Shown: positions 1-7,179, counted from the first letter of the stretch. The stretch: 12,605 bases of DNA from an uncultured Bacteroidota bacterium (GCA_946480675.1 CAMLKS010000032.1:1-12605), one strand, 5' to 3'. Translations and numbers: made by a program. Notes: generated from the sequence alone by a model not told the origin.

Positions 1-8
1 CGGGCATT

Positions 9-1493
9 TTATTGCCAATGATACAGCAGGTATCCATCCACACTTTGTATCCATTTGCGCTCATCCCGATCTTCTACTGATATGTTTCTTATAATAAAAC
101 GTGTGGGGTATTTGCCGCCGCCGTCAACTGTCATAGTACCCACAGGTATTCTATAAGACTGACCATACTTTGTAAGGGAATCAATAACATTAGACATATC
201 TACAACTGATGTTATCTCATCCTTAAATTTCAGTGTCAATTTATTATTATCTAAAGAAATGACAATAGAATTACTATCTGAGATTTGTATTTTTTCTTCG
301 CCTGTTTCGCCCCTGTTCTGAAAATTATATAAGTATGTAAATCCGGCAATATCTATTGGTGTATCATCTGCCAGGCTATAATAGCGAAAATGCCCATAGT
401 ATATGCCTACACTGGACGGATCTATATGTAGTATGGCAACTAGCGTATCATTCAATTTTTGCTTTTCGTTCCACCTAGCGCTATACCTATCATCTCCTTT
501 GTATACAGTGTATATGTGTTTTGTTATTTCTTCAAAATTAGAAGGGTAATAATCCTTAAGCGCTGTCACTTCATCCCTGTCAATAAAATATTTAATAATG
601 CTTTGTATCTGCTCTGTGTCCTTTCTGCTCATTTTCGTATTGGCAGCAGTCATAGTAGTGCCCGACTTCTTTATGCTATACTTATTAAGCAACCTTTCAA
701 ATCTTGTAGCCTGATTGTAATCAGAAATGGTAAATGCACTCCATGGTCCGAAGAGTGAAAGTGCACCGATTATCGCTAAGGAGATAGGGATGATCTTTAT
801 ATTTTTTTGATGAGAGAAGATGAAATAGCAGGCAATAAATGCAAGCCATCCACCCAAGATTATAAGGTAATAGCGTGGCTCTGTGATACCGTATTGGCCC
901 ACACGCGTACCTATAGCAATAAACAGCAGCACAACCAATGGCAGTAATGCAATAAAAAAGAACCTTGTAAAAAATCTCACCCAGGCATTATCCGTATCAT
1001 CTCGTAATGGATATACCAGTAAGATGGCCAGTATACCCACTACAGCATAAGATAAAATCAGCATGCTTACCCAGCCTTTAGGCAGACTCCACTGTAGCAG
1101 TATTTTTATACTGTATGCGTATAGTATGGCAAGGTAAATAGTAGCCAGCGGTATTAATATATATTGTGTGAATATCTTTAAGCCTTTAGGAAATTTCTGC
1201 TTCTCATTTAAAGCCTGATACTGGCCGGGAATACCTGCAAGAAAGAACCAGGTATTGAAAACGCCAATTATCATCAGCCACAAATCGAAATACCAGGAGC
1301 CGTGTATTTTTATTTTAAAAAGTGCATCCATAGCTGCCAATGCCAGAGATAAACCAAGAAACAATACTCCTGAAAAAATGCTGCCAATCACCAGCCTTAT
1401 AAACAGTGCTTCATTGAACTTCCAGAAACCATATCGTTCTTTTTTATTAATATAAGCTGCTACTGTAACCCATAAATGCAGTATGATATTCAA
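9..1493 (-). CDS. DUF4153 membrane protein, C-terminal part of a frameshifted gene
   Basis: This is the larger part of a Bacteroidota DUF4153 protein, a family of integral membrane proteins with no established function. About seven hydrophobic segments lie in the first 255 residues (roughly 34-56, 66-86, 106-131, 140-160, 170-196, 205-226, 231-252). The segment ending GPWSAF is followed by some 240 mostly hydrophilic residues, ending with a KYPTRFIIRN motif and DGYLLYHWQ. The only start available near 1493 is a TTG with no ribosome-binding site, and the first true ATG in frame lies about 55 codons later, inside a membrane segment. The same frame stays open upstream to about 1550, where it meets the frame of the 1537-1830 fragment. 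Both are therefore one gene of about 606 codons broken by one base. This part is probably not translated alone. Family assignment is confident; function is unknown. Confidence 0.8.
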   Translation of the reverse strand: MNIILHLWVTVAAYINKKERYGFWKFNEALFIRLVIGSIFSGVLFLGLSLALAAMDALFKIKIHGSWYFDLWLMIIGVFNTWFFLAGIPGQYQALNEKQKFPKGLKIFTQYILIPLATIYLAILYAYSIKILLQWSLPKGWVSMLILSYAVVGILAILLVYPLRDDTDNAWVRFFTRFFFIALLPLVVLLFIAIGTRVGQYGITEPRYYLIILGGWLAFIACYFIFSHQKNIKIIPISLAIIGALSLFGPWSAFTISDYNQATRFERLLNKYSIKKSGTTMTAANTKMSRKDTEQIQSIIKYFIDRDEVTALKDYYPSNFEEITKHIYTVYKGDDRYSARWNEKQKLNDTLVAILHIDPSSVGIYYGHFRYYSLADDTPIDIAGFTYLYNFQNRGETGEEKIQISDSNSIVISLDNNKLTLKFKDEITSVVDMSNVIDSLTKYGQSYRIPVGTMTVDGGGKYPTRFIIRNISVEDRDERKWIQSVDGYLLYHWQ

Positions 1494-1536
1494 AACTAAA
1501 AATCGAATAGCCGTTCTTTCATCGTTTAGCTCATAC

Positions 1537-1830
1537 TCAGGTGCATAAAAAAATGAAATAAAATGATCCGAATAGCAATACCACTATCATTGATGCAAAG
1601 CGCATATTTTTACTACTTAATCTTTCTGTAAATAGTGCAGCACCGATAGAAAGCGGCAGGCAAAGCATTATGGTAAACAATAATTTTGACAGTAGTGGTG
1701 TCGTTGATGTAGTTTCTGCTACGATGATGGCCAAAACAGTACCTGCAATAGCTAGTAATAGCGGCAGCGAAAAACGCATGAAAGAATTTTGCGCCTGTTC
1801 TGTTACATGGGCAATAGACGGGAATTTCAT
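1537..1830 (-). CDS. DUF4153 membrane protein, N-terminal part of a frameshifted gene
   Basis: This 97-codon fragment begins MKFPSIAHVTEQAQNSF, a start typical of Bacteroidota DUF4153 proteins, and has three hydrophobic segments (about 19-38, 45-67 and 75-96). It stops just after a run of T's on the coding strand. Skipping one base in that run continues the protein as FYAPEYELNDERTAIRFLVL and then joins the 9-1493 frame at NIILHLW without a stop. The ATG at 1830 is 46 bases after the end of the preceding gene, in the same orientation as thyA and folA, so it may be the last gene of that block or have its own weak promoter. As written it encodes only a short hydrophobic peptide. Confidence 0.75.
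   Translation of the reverse strand: MKFPSIAHVTEQAQNSFMRFSLPLLLAIAGTVLAIIVAETTSTTPLLSKLLFTIMLCLPLSIGAALFTERLSSKNMRFASMIVVLLFGSFYFIFLCT
1547..1553 (-). other. Frameshift site at an A7 (coding-strand T7) run in the DUF4153 gene
   Basis: Seven consecutive A's on the plus strand read as seven T's in the coding strand. Frame zero reads ATT TTT TTA TGC ACC TGA and ends. Dropping one T gives ATT TTT TAT GCA CCT GAG and continues for about 510 codons in the DUF4153 frame. The restored gene, 1830 to 9, is 606 residues plus stop, the usual size of the family. Either the sequence has a one-base homopolymer error, or the gene is truly disrupted, or expression depends on slippage. Confidence 0.8.
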
Positions 1831-1876
1831 AATTATACTTTAGGTATAGCTAAAGTACTTATATAGTTTCTTAAAA

Positions 1877-2254
1877 CTAAAGTGGATATTTCAGAATGAA
1901 GTGCTGCTTTTCTTTTACCTCGGGCATCTGTATCAATAACCCTAAGTGGTATATGTCTATGCTTAACTGGTATTGCTTGTCCGCGCGTAGTGCATCCCAG
2001 GCTTGGGTATTTACGGCAGTTTTATGAATGTTTTTGATCGCGATGATAGATGCAGCTGGTAAAGTTTCTACCGGTGTGTTTATCCAGGCTATTTTACCGT
2101 CAAAATATGTATTGATGCGTTGCTGCAGGCTGTCGGCAGATTTTCTGCCGAGGCAATTATCTATAAAGGCATATACAAACGGAGAATGAATACCATGCCG
2201 GGTTTTGGCATTCCAGCGATATTTCAGGTATTGCAGCAGAGCGTGGGTCGTCAT
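1877..2254 (-). CDS. Short methyltransferase-like protein lacking the SAM-binding core
   Basis: This 125-residue protein appears to join the two ends of a Bacteroidota class I SAM-dependent methyltransferase of about 240-250 residues. The N-terminus has the family signature RHGIHSPFVY (19-28). The C-terminus matches the family's last segment: a degenerate IHW-like stretch (KNIHK, 74-78), then QAWDAL (84-89), SIDIYHLGLL (98-107) and KQHFILKY (116-123). Missing between them are about 120 residues that hold the Rossmann fold, the ELGTSxG SAM loop and the acidic motif. Catalysis is therefore unlikely. I chose the ATG at 2254 because it overlaps the folA stop as ATGA, a layout typical of translational coupling; an in-frame ATG at 2275 would overlap folA more deeply. 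The frame is intact, so this may be a retained small protein or a decaying gene. The family link is by remembered motifs. Confidence 0.6.
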   Translation of the reverse strand: MTTHALLQYLKYRWNAKTRHGIHSPFVYAFIDNCLGRKSADSLQQRINTYFDGKIAWINTPVETLPAASIIAIKNIHKTAVNTQAWDALRADKQYQLSIDIYHLGLLIQMPEVKEKQHFILKYPL

Positions 2255-2757
2255 ATCTCTTTTACCCTTTCCCATTGCTGAAAGGTGTAAGCGTAGGCAT
2301 GCTTATCATCGGCCGTATGGGCTTCATCCCATGCCAGCTTCCAATGTGCATGGTCTATATGCGGGAAGAATACTTCTGCATCATTTATCACCGTATGTAC
2401 TACGGTAATGTACAACCTATCCAGCTGGTTGATAGTTTCTGCAAATATGTGGCCCCCACCAATAATAAAGCCTTCTTCCGTACCTTCTGCTTCCAGCCTT
2501 TTAATGCCATCCTGCAGATTGTTATAGCGCAAAACACCTTCCGGCAATTGCAGGTCTTGCTGGCGCGAAATGACAATGTTCAGCCTGTTGGGCAATGGCT
2601 TACCGAGTGATTCATAGGTTTTGCGCCCCATAAGGATAGGCTTGCCTACGGTAGTTCTCTTAAAGAACTTCAAATCTTCAGGCAGATGCCAGGGCAATTG
2701 GTTATCGCGGCCTATGGCATTCTTTTCATCAAGGGCAACTATTGCAGAAAGAATCAT
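2251..2757 (-). CDS. folA: Dihydrofolate reductase
   Basis: The product reduces 7,8-dihydrofolate to tetrahydrofolate with NADPH in the cytoplasm, regenerating the cofactor oxidised by thymidylate synthase. The 168 residues match the usual DHFR length. Motifs visible in order: IGRDNQLPWHLPEDLKFFK (15-33) with the catalytic acid at D28 (equivalent to Asp27 of E. coli); GRKTYES (44-50) in the NADPH site; GKPLPNR (52-58) with the folate-binding Arg; IIGGGHIF (98-105), the glycine-rich cofactor turn; then RLYIT and a C-terminal YTFQQWER. It starts 12 bases after the thyA stop on the same strand and shares an ATGA overlap with the next gene, so the three are probably one transcript. Nothing in the sequence suggests loss of function; it should be the chromosomal trimethoprim target. 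Confidence 0.97.
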   Translation of the reverse strand: MILSAIVALDEKNAIGRDNQLPWHLPEDLKFFKRTTVGKPILMGRKTYESLGKPLPNRLNIVISRQQDLQLPEGVLRYNNLQDGIKRLEAEGTEEGFIIGGGHIFAETINQLDRLYITVVHTVINDAEVFFPHIDHAHWKLAWDEAHTADDKHAYAYTFQQWERVKEI

Positions 2758-2769
2758 TGTATATGGTTA

Positions 2770-3564
2770 TTAAACAGCGACAGGTGCTTTTATGTGCGGA
2801 TGAGATTGATAATTTTCCAGTGTAAAATCTTCAAACCTGAAACTGAAAAGATCTTTCACATCAGGATTGATGCGTAATGTAGGTAACGGGTAGGGCTCGC
2901 GCGTCAATTGCAGTTTGGCCTGTTCTATATGGTTGTTATACAAATGCACATCGCCAAACGTATGGATAAACTCGCCAGGCTGCAAGTCGCATACCTGCGC
3001 GATCATCATAGTGAGTAGTGCGTAGGATGCTATGTTGAAGGGCACACCCAGGAACACATCGGCACTGCGTTGGTATAGCTGGCAGCTAAGCCTGCCATTG
3101 GCTACGTAAAACTGAAATAAGGCATGGCAGGGACTCAACGCCATTTTGGGTAGGTCAGCCACATTCCACGCATTAATTATCATGCGGCGGCTATCGGGGT
3201 TGGTCTTCAGCTGGTGCAGCACATCTTTTACCTGGTCATAGGTTTTTCCATCCGCACCCGTCCAGCTACGCCATTGGTGGCCATATACCGGGCCCAATTC
3301 GCCATTTTCGTTGGCCCATTCATCCCATATGCTTACGCCGTGATCGTTCAGGTACTTCACGTTGGTATCACCATTCAGAAACCACAACAGCTCGTAAATA
3401 ATAGACTTGAGGTGCAGTTTCTTGGTAGTCACCATCGGGAAGCCTTTTTCGAGGTCGAAACGCATCTGGTAGCCAAAGCAGCTGATGGTGCCAGTGCCGG
3501 TACGGTCGCTTTTAGAAACGCCCGTATCCAATATGTGCTGAAGAAGATTTAAGTATGCCTGCAT
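2770..3564 (-). CDS. thyA: Thymidylate synthase
   Basis: ThyA methylates dUMP to dTMP using 5,10-methylenetetrahydrofolate, which leaves dihydrofolate for the neighbouring FolA. The 264 residues equal the E. coli enzyme in length and align with it without gaps. Landmarks include DRTGTGT (20-26), the phosphate-binding Arg loop, [26 protein letters not shown], the catalytic cysteine in [11 protein letters not shown] (C146 by that alignment), [24 protein letters not shown], and the conserved end [10 protein letters not shown]. The ATG at 3564 gives the family N-terminus (compare MKQYL in E. coli). It is the first gene of the minus-strand block; a TAnnTTTG-type element and an 8-base inverted repeat lie just upstream. 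Divergent from the glycosyltransferase gene at 3716. Confidence 0.98.
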   Translation of the reverse strand: MQAYLNLLQHILDTGVSKSDRTGTGTISCFGYQMRFDLEKGFPMVTTKKLHLKSIIYELLWFLNGDTNVKYLNDHGVSIWDEWANENGELGPVYGHQWRSWTGADGKTYDQVKDVLHQLKTNPDSRRMIINAWNVADLPKMALSPCHALFQFYVANGRLSCQLYQRSADVFLGVPFNIASYALLTMMIAQVCDLQPGEFIHTFGDVHLYNNHIEQAKLQLTREPYPLPTLRINPDVKDLFSFRFEDFTLENYQSHPHIKAPVAV

Positions 3565-3571
3565 GTACGAA

Positions 3572-3600
3572 TACAGGTAATTATCCGTTCAATACCTGTA
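3572..3600 (-). repeat. Inverted repeat in the thyA leader
   Basis: TACAGGTA (3572-3579) and TACCTGTA (3593-3600) are perfect 8-base inverted arms with a 13-base spacer. The pair starts 8 bases before the thyA ATG and lies just downstream of the candidate -7 element, so it would be at the transcription start or in the 5' leader. It could be an operator or an mRNA hairpin. An 8-base pair at this spacing is expected a few times by chance in a window this long, so only the position supports it. Confidence 0.35.
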
Positions 3601-3604
3601 AAAG

Positions 3605-3612
3605 CAAAAGTA
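3605..3612 (-). promoter_or_regulatory. Candidate Bacteroidota -7 element for thyA-folA
   Basis: On the minus strand this reads TACTTTTG, an exact match to the Bacteroidota -7 consensus TAnnTTTG, about 40 bases before the thyA ATG. I see no good TTTG-type -33 element at the expected 19-21 base distance, so the call rests on the -7 box and position only. Confidence 0.45.
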
Positions 3613-3715
3613 CAGCATTGCCTAGTTATTCTATGTGTTGTGTATAGATTGGGGATAATGGGTGAATTGGGAAAAGGAGTGTATTTTGCAGCACTTTAAT
3701 ACATTATTCCAGATA

Positions 3716-4435
3716 ATGAGTTATACTTTATCCATAGTAATACCTGCCTATAATGAGGGGCGAACTATACATCATATATTGAATAGGGTAAAAGCAGTGC
3801 AACTGATAAATAATGGTGTAAAGGAGGTTATTATTGTCAATGACTGTTCGAGAGATAATACTGAAGAAGCCATACTGGCGTATAAAAATGCCAATCCCGA
3901 ACTGCCCATCAGCTATTATAAGCATGAAGTGAACCAGGGTAAAGGAGCAGCTTTGCATACTGGCATCAGCAAGGCGACAGGCGATTACGTAATTATACAG
4001 GATGCCGACCTGGAATACGATCCGGAAGAATATAATATACTGATGAAACCCGTGCTGGATGGCTTTGCTGATGTGGTTTATGGCTCGCGCTTTATGGGTG
4101 GAAATCCGCACAGGATATTGTTTTTCTGGCATTCCATAGGCAACAGGTGGCTTACTATGGCTTCTAATATGTTTACCAATCTGAACCTTACAGATATGGA
4201 AACCTGTTATAAGCTCTTTAAACGTGAAATGGTACAGGGTTTGCAACTAAAGGAAAAACGTTTTGGGTTTGAGCCGGAAGTGACAGCTAAAATATCGCGT
4301 ATCCCCAAGGTGCGCATTTATGAGGTAGGTATTTCTTACTATGGGCGTACCTATGAAGAAGGTAAGAAAATAGGTATGAAAGATGCTTTCAGGGCACTTT
4401 ATTGCATACTTAAATACAATATATTTAATAAATAG
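3716..4435 (+). CDS. GT2 glycosyltransferase, polyprenol-phosphate mannosyl/glucosyltransferase type
   Basis: A GT-A fold, family 2 glycosyltransferase resembling dolichol/polyprenol-phosphate mannose or glucose synthases, which move a sugar from a nucleotide donor to a lipid phosphate at the cytoplasmic membrane face. Of 239 residues, LSIVIPAYNEG (5-15) is the nucleotide-binding start, VIIVNDCSRDNT (38-49) follows, then NQGKGAAL (73-80), and the metal/donor motif QDADLEYDPEEY (95-106; D96 and D98). GRTYEEGKKIGMKD near the C-terminus is typical of the DPM/DPG-like subgroup. There is no C-terminal membrane domain, so it is the soluble, membrane-associated type. The ATG at 3716 was chosen over a GTG at 3662 because family homology starts at MSYTLSIVIPAYNEG; a TATTTTGC stretch at 3682-3689 lies in the leader and resembles a -7 box. 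The next gene begins 2 bases after its stop. Exact sugar and acceptor cannot be read from sequence. Confidence 0.9.
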   Translation: MSYTLSIVIPAYNEGRTIHHILNRVKAVQLINNGVKEVIIVNDCSRDNTEEAILAYKNANPELPISYYKHEVNQGKGAALHTGISKATGDYVIIQDADLEYDPEEYNILMKPVLDGFADVVYGSRFMGGNPHRILFFWHSIGNRWLTMASNMFTNLNLTDMETCYKLFKREMVQGLQLKEKRFGFEPEVTAKISRIPKVRIYEVGISYYGRTYEEGKKIGMKDAFRALYCILKYNIFNK

Positions 4436-4437
4436 CC

Positions 4438-4950
4438 ATGCCTGTAATATTACCCGTAAAAGGCGTTTCGCCGCAGATACCGGAAGACTGTTTTATAGCC
4501 CCTAATGCCACTATTGTAGGCGATGTGGTTATGGGCAGCGAATGCAGTATATGGTTTAACGCAGTAGTGCGTGGCGATGTGAACAAAATAAAGATGGGCA
4601 ATAAGGTGAATGTGCAGGATGGAGCTTGTATACACTGCACTTACCAAAAAACAGAGACGTTAATAGGGAATAATGTATCTATAGGCCATAATGCCATTGT
4701 GCACGGGTGTACGGTAGAGGATAATGTGCTGATAGGCATGGGGGCCATAGTAATGGACCGTGCCCGCATAGGCAAAAACAGCATTATAGCCGCCGGCGCC
4801 GTGGTGCTGGAAGATACCGATGTGCCCCCGGGCAGCATTTTTGCCGGTGTACCTGCCAAAAAGGTAAAAGACATCAGCCAGGAACTATTGCAGGGCGAAG
4901 TAGAACGCATTGCAAATAATTACCTTATGTACAGTTCCTGGTTTAAGTAA
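4438..4950 (+). CDS. Gamma-class carbonic anhydrase-like hexapeptide-repeat protein
   Basis: A 170-residue left-handed beta-helix protein of the gamma-carbonic anhydrase/PaaY/YrdA family. Hexapeptide repeats ([IV]G-type turns) run from about residue 10 to 140. WFNAVVRGD (39-47) and NVQDGACIH (58-66) are the family core, and the three metal-binding histidines are visible as H66, H84 (IGHNAIVHG) and H89, ligands usually shared across trimer interfaces. R45, D47, Q60 and D61 are also present. A helical tail ends NNYLMYSSWFK. Family members either hydrate CO2 or have an uncertain metal-dependent role; activity cannot be settled here. The ATG lies 2 bases after the glycosyltransferase stop, so the two are almost certainly co-transcribed, though no functional link is obvious. 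Confidence 0.93.
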   Translation: MPVILPVKGVSPQIPEDCFIAPNATIVGDVVMGSECSIWFNAVVRGDVNKIKMGNKVNVQDGACIHCTYQKTETLIGNNVSIGHNAIVHGCTVEDNVLIGMGAIVMDRARIGKNSIIAAGAVVLEDTDVPPGSIFAGVPAKKVKDISQELLQGEVERIANNYLMYSSWFK

Positions 4951-5009
4951 ATCGCTGATATCCAATACTGCATTTTTATCGTTTTATTAAATAATCCTAT
5001 AGCAATCTA

Positions 5010-5040
5010 TTGCATGGGATAATAATTGGATATACATTTG
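5010..5040 (+). promoter_or_regulatory. Bacteroidota-type promoter of the beta-barrel gene
   Basis: TACATTTG at 5033-5040 matches the -7 consensus TAnnTTTG exactly, and TTG at 5010-5012 (within TATTG) lies 20 bases upstream, the expected -33 spacing. The element ends 26 bases before the ATG at 5067. A short dyad GCAAT-CT-ATTGC (5002-5013) overlaps the -33 part, and ATTGGATAT (5025-5033), which touches the -7 part, has a perfect inverted copy at 4958-4966. Confidence 0.6.
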
Positions 5041-5066
5041 TCCGATAATCAAAACACGCGATCTAT

Positions 5067-5795
5067 ATGAAAAAACTTTTCCTGGCTCTTTTAGCGGTTG
5101 CTTCTGTAGCTACTGCTAATGCTCAGAAGAATACTTTTCTTCTTTACGGCAATGCAGGCGTTAACACCGGTAAAACCGATAACGGCGCTGCTGTAGGCAC
5201 TGAAACAGAAACAGCATGGAACGTTAGCCCGGGCTTCGGCTACCAATTCAACCACCACCTGACAGTGGGTGTGCAAGGCGGTTACAACGCATGGAAAAAT
5301 GAAGTTGTGAATACGCCTTCTGCTACCAGCACTATCAAAAACACAGCTACTGCACGTGAATGGCAAGCTGGTGTGTTTTTCCGTTATACTCAACCGGTTA
5401 GCCCCATATTCTTTTTCTGGACGCAATTGGATCTGAGCTACTTAAACGGTAAGCATACTTCAGAAAACATCACTACTGTCGGTTCTATCACTACAGTTGG
5501 CAGTGCATCTGATATCTACAATGGTTTTCAAGGTTCTATCACACCCGCTATCGGCGTGAATGTGTATAAAGGCCTGGCGCTGAACTTCTCTATGGGTGGT
5601 TTGGGCTATCGCACTACTTCTTTCGATAAAGCACCTACTACACTGAACAGCTTCTATGTTAACTTCGGCCAGCAGTTCAACTTTGGTATCTCTAAAAACA
5701 TAGGCTGCAGCTGCGGTACAAAACGTGGCCATCATGAGCCAGGTATGGAGCGTCGCAAAATGAAGAAAATGGAAGATGACGAAGATGATGAATAG
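5067..5795 (+). CDS. Outer-membrane beta-barrel protein with a charged C-terminal tail
   Basis: This 242-residue protein starts with a clear signal peptide (MKKLFLALLAVASVATANAQ, cleavage near residue 19-20). The body has alternating hydrophobic strands with aromatic girdles, e.g. WNVSPGFGYQFNHHLTVGVQ, WQAGVFFRYTQP, FFFWTQLDLSYL, SITPAIGVNVYKGLALNFSMG and FYVNFGQQFNFGISKNI. This is the pattern of the small porin-like 'outer membrane beta-barrel' (OMP_b-brl) proteins common in Bacteroidota, likely 8 strands. The barrel would end near residue 212. About 30 residues follow, starting GCSCGTKRGHHE, then basic (ERRKMKKM), then acidic (DDEDDE), which is unusual for an OMP. It has its own promoter upstream and a strong terminator after it, so it is a single-gene unit. 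Role unknown. Confidence 0.8.
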   Translation: MKKLFLALLAVASVATANAQKNTFLLYGNAGVNTGKTDNGAAVGTETETAWNVSPGFGYQFNHHLTVGVQGGYNAWKNEVVNTPSATSTIKNTATAREWQAGVFFRYTQPVSPIFFFWTQLDLSYLNGKHTSENITTVGSITTVGSASDIYNGFQGSITPAIGVNVYKGLALNFSMGGLGYRTTSFDKAPTTLNSFYVNFGQQFNFGISKNIGCSCGTKRGHHEPGMERRKMKKMEDDEDDE

Positions 5796-5811
5796 TCTTC
5801 TCTGAATATTT

Positions 5812-5843
5812 AAAAAGCCTCGCATTGCGAGGCTTTTCTTTTT
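5812..5843. terminator. Strong hairpin terminator, probably bidirectional
   Basis: An 11-base perfect stem, AAAAGCCTCGC (5813-5823) with GCGAGGCTTTT (5827-5837), closes a 3-base ATT loop and is followed by CTTTTT. It begins 17 bases after the beta-barrel gene stop. Its upstream A-run acts as a T-run on the other strand, and the murA gene ends at 5869 in convergent orientation, so one hairpin can stop both transcripts. Confidence 0.9.
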
Positions 5844-5868
5844 GAGACTAGTCTACAACAATGTTTAT

Positions 5869-7179
5869 TTAACCATCTATACGCCTGATATCGGCACCTA
5901 AAGCGTTAAGGCGCTGATCTATACGCTCGTACCCACGGTCTATCTGGTCTATGTTCTGAATAACGCTTTTGCCCTTTGCCGAAAGCGCAGCTATGAGCAA
6001 TGCCACACCTGCGCGTATATCAGGAGATGACATGGTAATGCCACGCAGGCCAACCTGCCTGTCGAGGCCTATAACTACGGCTCTGTGCGGGTCGCACAAA
6101 ACAATCTGGGCACCCATTTCTATCAGTTTATCTACGAAAAACAGGCGGCTTTCAAACATCTTCTGGTGCACCAGTACCGTACCTTTTGCCTGGGTAGCCG
6201 TTACCAGTATAATACTCAGAAGATCAGGCGTGAAGCCGGGCCACGGATGATCATATACCGTAAGGATAGAGCCATCGATGAACTTTTGTATCCTGTATTG
6301 CTGCTGGGCGGGTATATGTATGTCGTCACCCTGGATCTGTAATTCGATACCCAGGCGCTGAAAAACATCGGGAATAATACCCAGGCTGGCAACATCGGCA
6401 TTTTTAATAGTAAGCTCACTTTGTGTCATAGCAGCCAGGCCGATGAAGGAACCTACCTCTATCATATCTGCCAGCATGCGGTGTTCGCAGCCATGCAGCT
6501 TTTCTACGCCTTCAATAGTAAGCATGTTGGAGCCGATACCGCTAATACGTGCACCCATGCGGTTGAGCATCTGGCATAACTGCTGCACATAAGGCTCGCA
6601 GGCAGCATTGTATATCGTAGTGCGCCCTTGTGCCAGTACTGCTGCCATCAGGATGTTGGCAGTACCGGTAACAGATGGCTCTTCCAGCAAAATATAGGCA
6701 CCCTTCAGGTTAGATCCATCGAGGCTGAACATGCTTTCCTCTGTATCATAATCGAACACAACGCCCAGCCTTTCAAAACCACGGATGTGTGTATCGAGCC
6801 TGCGACGCCCTATTTTATCGCCACCGGGCTGAGGTATGTGCGCCTTTCTGAAGCGGGCCAGCATAGGGCCTGCCAGCATTACAGCACCACGCAGCCTGCC
6901 CGATTTGTTTTTAAAGCTTTTATCGGTAAAATATTCTGTATTGATATCCGTAGCCTGCAATACAACCGTATTCCTGTCTTTGCGTGTTACCTGCACGCCC
7001 ATATCGCCCAGTACTTCTATCAGCATATTCACATCGAGTATATCGGGCACATTGGTAAAGGTCACAGCTTCGTCGGTAAGCAAAGCGGCACATAGTACCT
7101 GCAATGCCTCATTCTTTGCGCCTTGTGGTTGTATAATACCTTTCAGTGCATTACCGCCCCGTATTTCAAAAGCACTCAT
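5869..7179 (-). CDS. murA: UDP-N-acetylglucosamine 1-carboxyvinyltransferase (Asp-type MurA)
   Basis: MurA transfers enolpyruvate from PEP to UDP-GlcNAc, the first committed step of peptidoglycan synthesis, in the cytoplasm. The 436 residues show the two-domain EPT fold: N-terminal GGNALKG (8-14) and QGAKNEAL with the essential K22-N23; GRLRGAVMLAGPMLARF (94-110); the catalytic loop QPGGDKIGRRRLDTHIRG; later ADMIEVGSFI, PGFTPDLLSI, ESRLFFVDKL and SPDIRAGVAL with the conserved Arg. The loop residue that is Cys115 in E. coli is Asp here (D121). Asp-type MurA enzymes are active but not alkylated by fosfomycin, as known from Mycobacterium and Chlamydia; the Asp form is also, as I recall, common in Bacteroidota. 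The ATG at 7179 is 9 bases after the DUF4290 stop, which makes an operon. Confidence 0.97.
   Translation of the reverse strand: MSAFEIRGGNALKGIIQPQGAKNEALQVLCAALLTDEAVTFTNVPDILDVNMLIEVLGDMGVQVTRKDRNTVVLQATDINTEYFTDKSFKNKSGRLRGAVMLAGPMLARFRKAHIPQPGGDKIGRRRLDTHIRGFERLGVVFDYDTEESMFSLDGSNLKGAYILLEEPSVTGTANILMAAVLAQGRTTIYNAACEPYVQQLCQMLNRMGARISGIGSNMLTIEGVEKLHGCEHRMLADMIEVGSFIGLAAMTQSELTIKNADVASLGIIPDVFQRLGIELQIQGDDIHIPAQQQYRIQKFIDGSILTVYDHPWPGFTPDLLSIILVTATQAKGTVLVHQKMFESRLFFVDKLIEMGAQIVLCDPHRAVVIGLDRQVGLRGITMSSPDIRAGVALLIAALSAKGKSVIQNIDQIDRGYERIDQRLNALGADIRRIDG

Noticed and set aside
1545..1553. A T TTT TTA heptamer on the coding strand, identical to a well-known -1 ribosomal slippery site, at the DUF4153 break.
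   Set aside because: A -1 shift reads ATG CAC CTG AGT ATG AGC TAA and stops after six codons. The DUF4153 frame needs +1 (or loss of one T), so classic -1 programmed frameshifting does not explain it.
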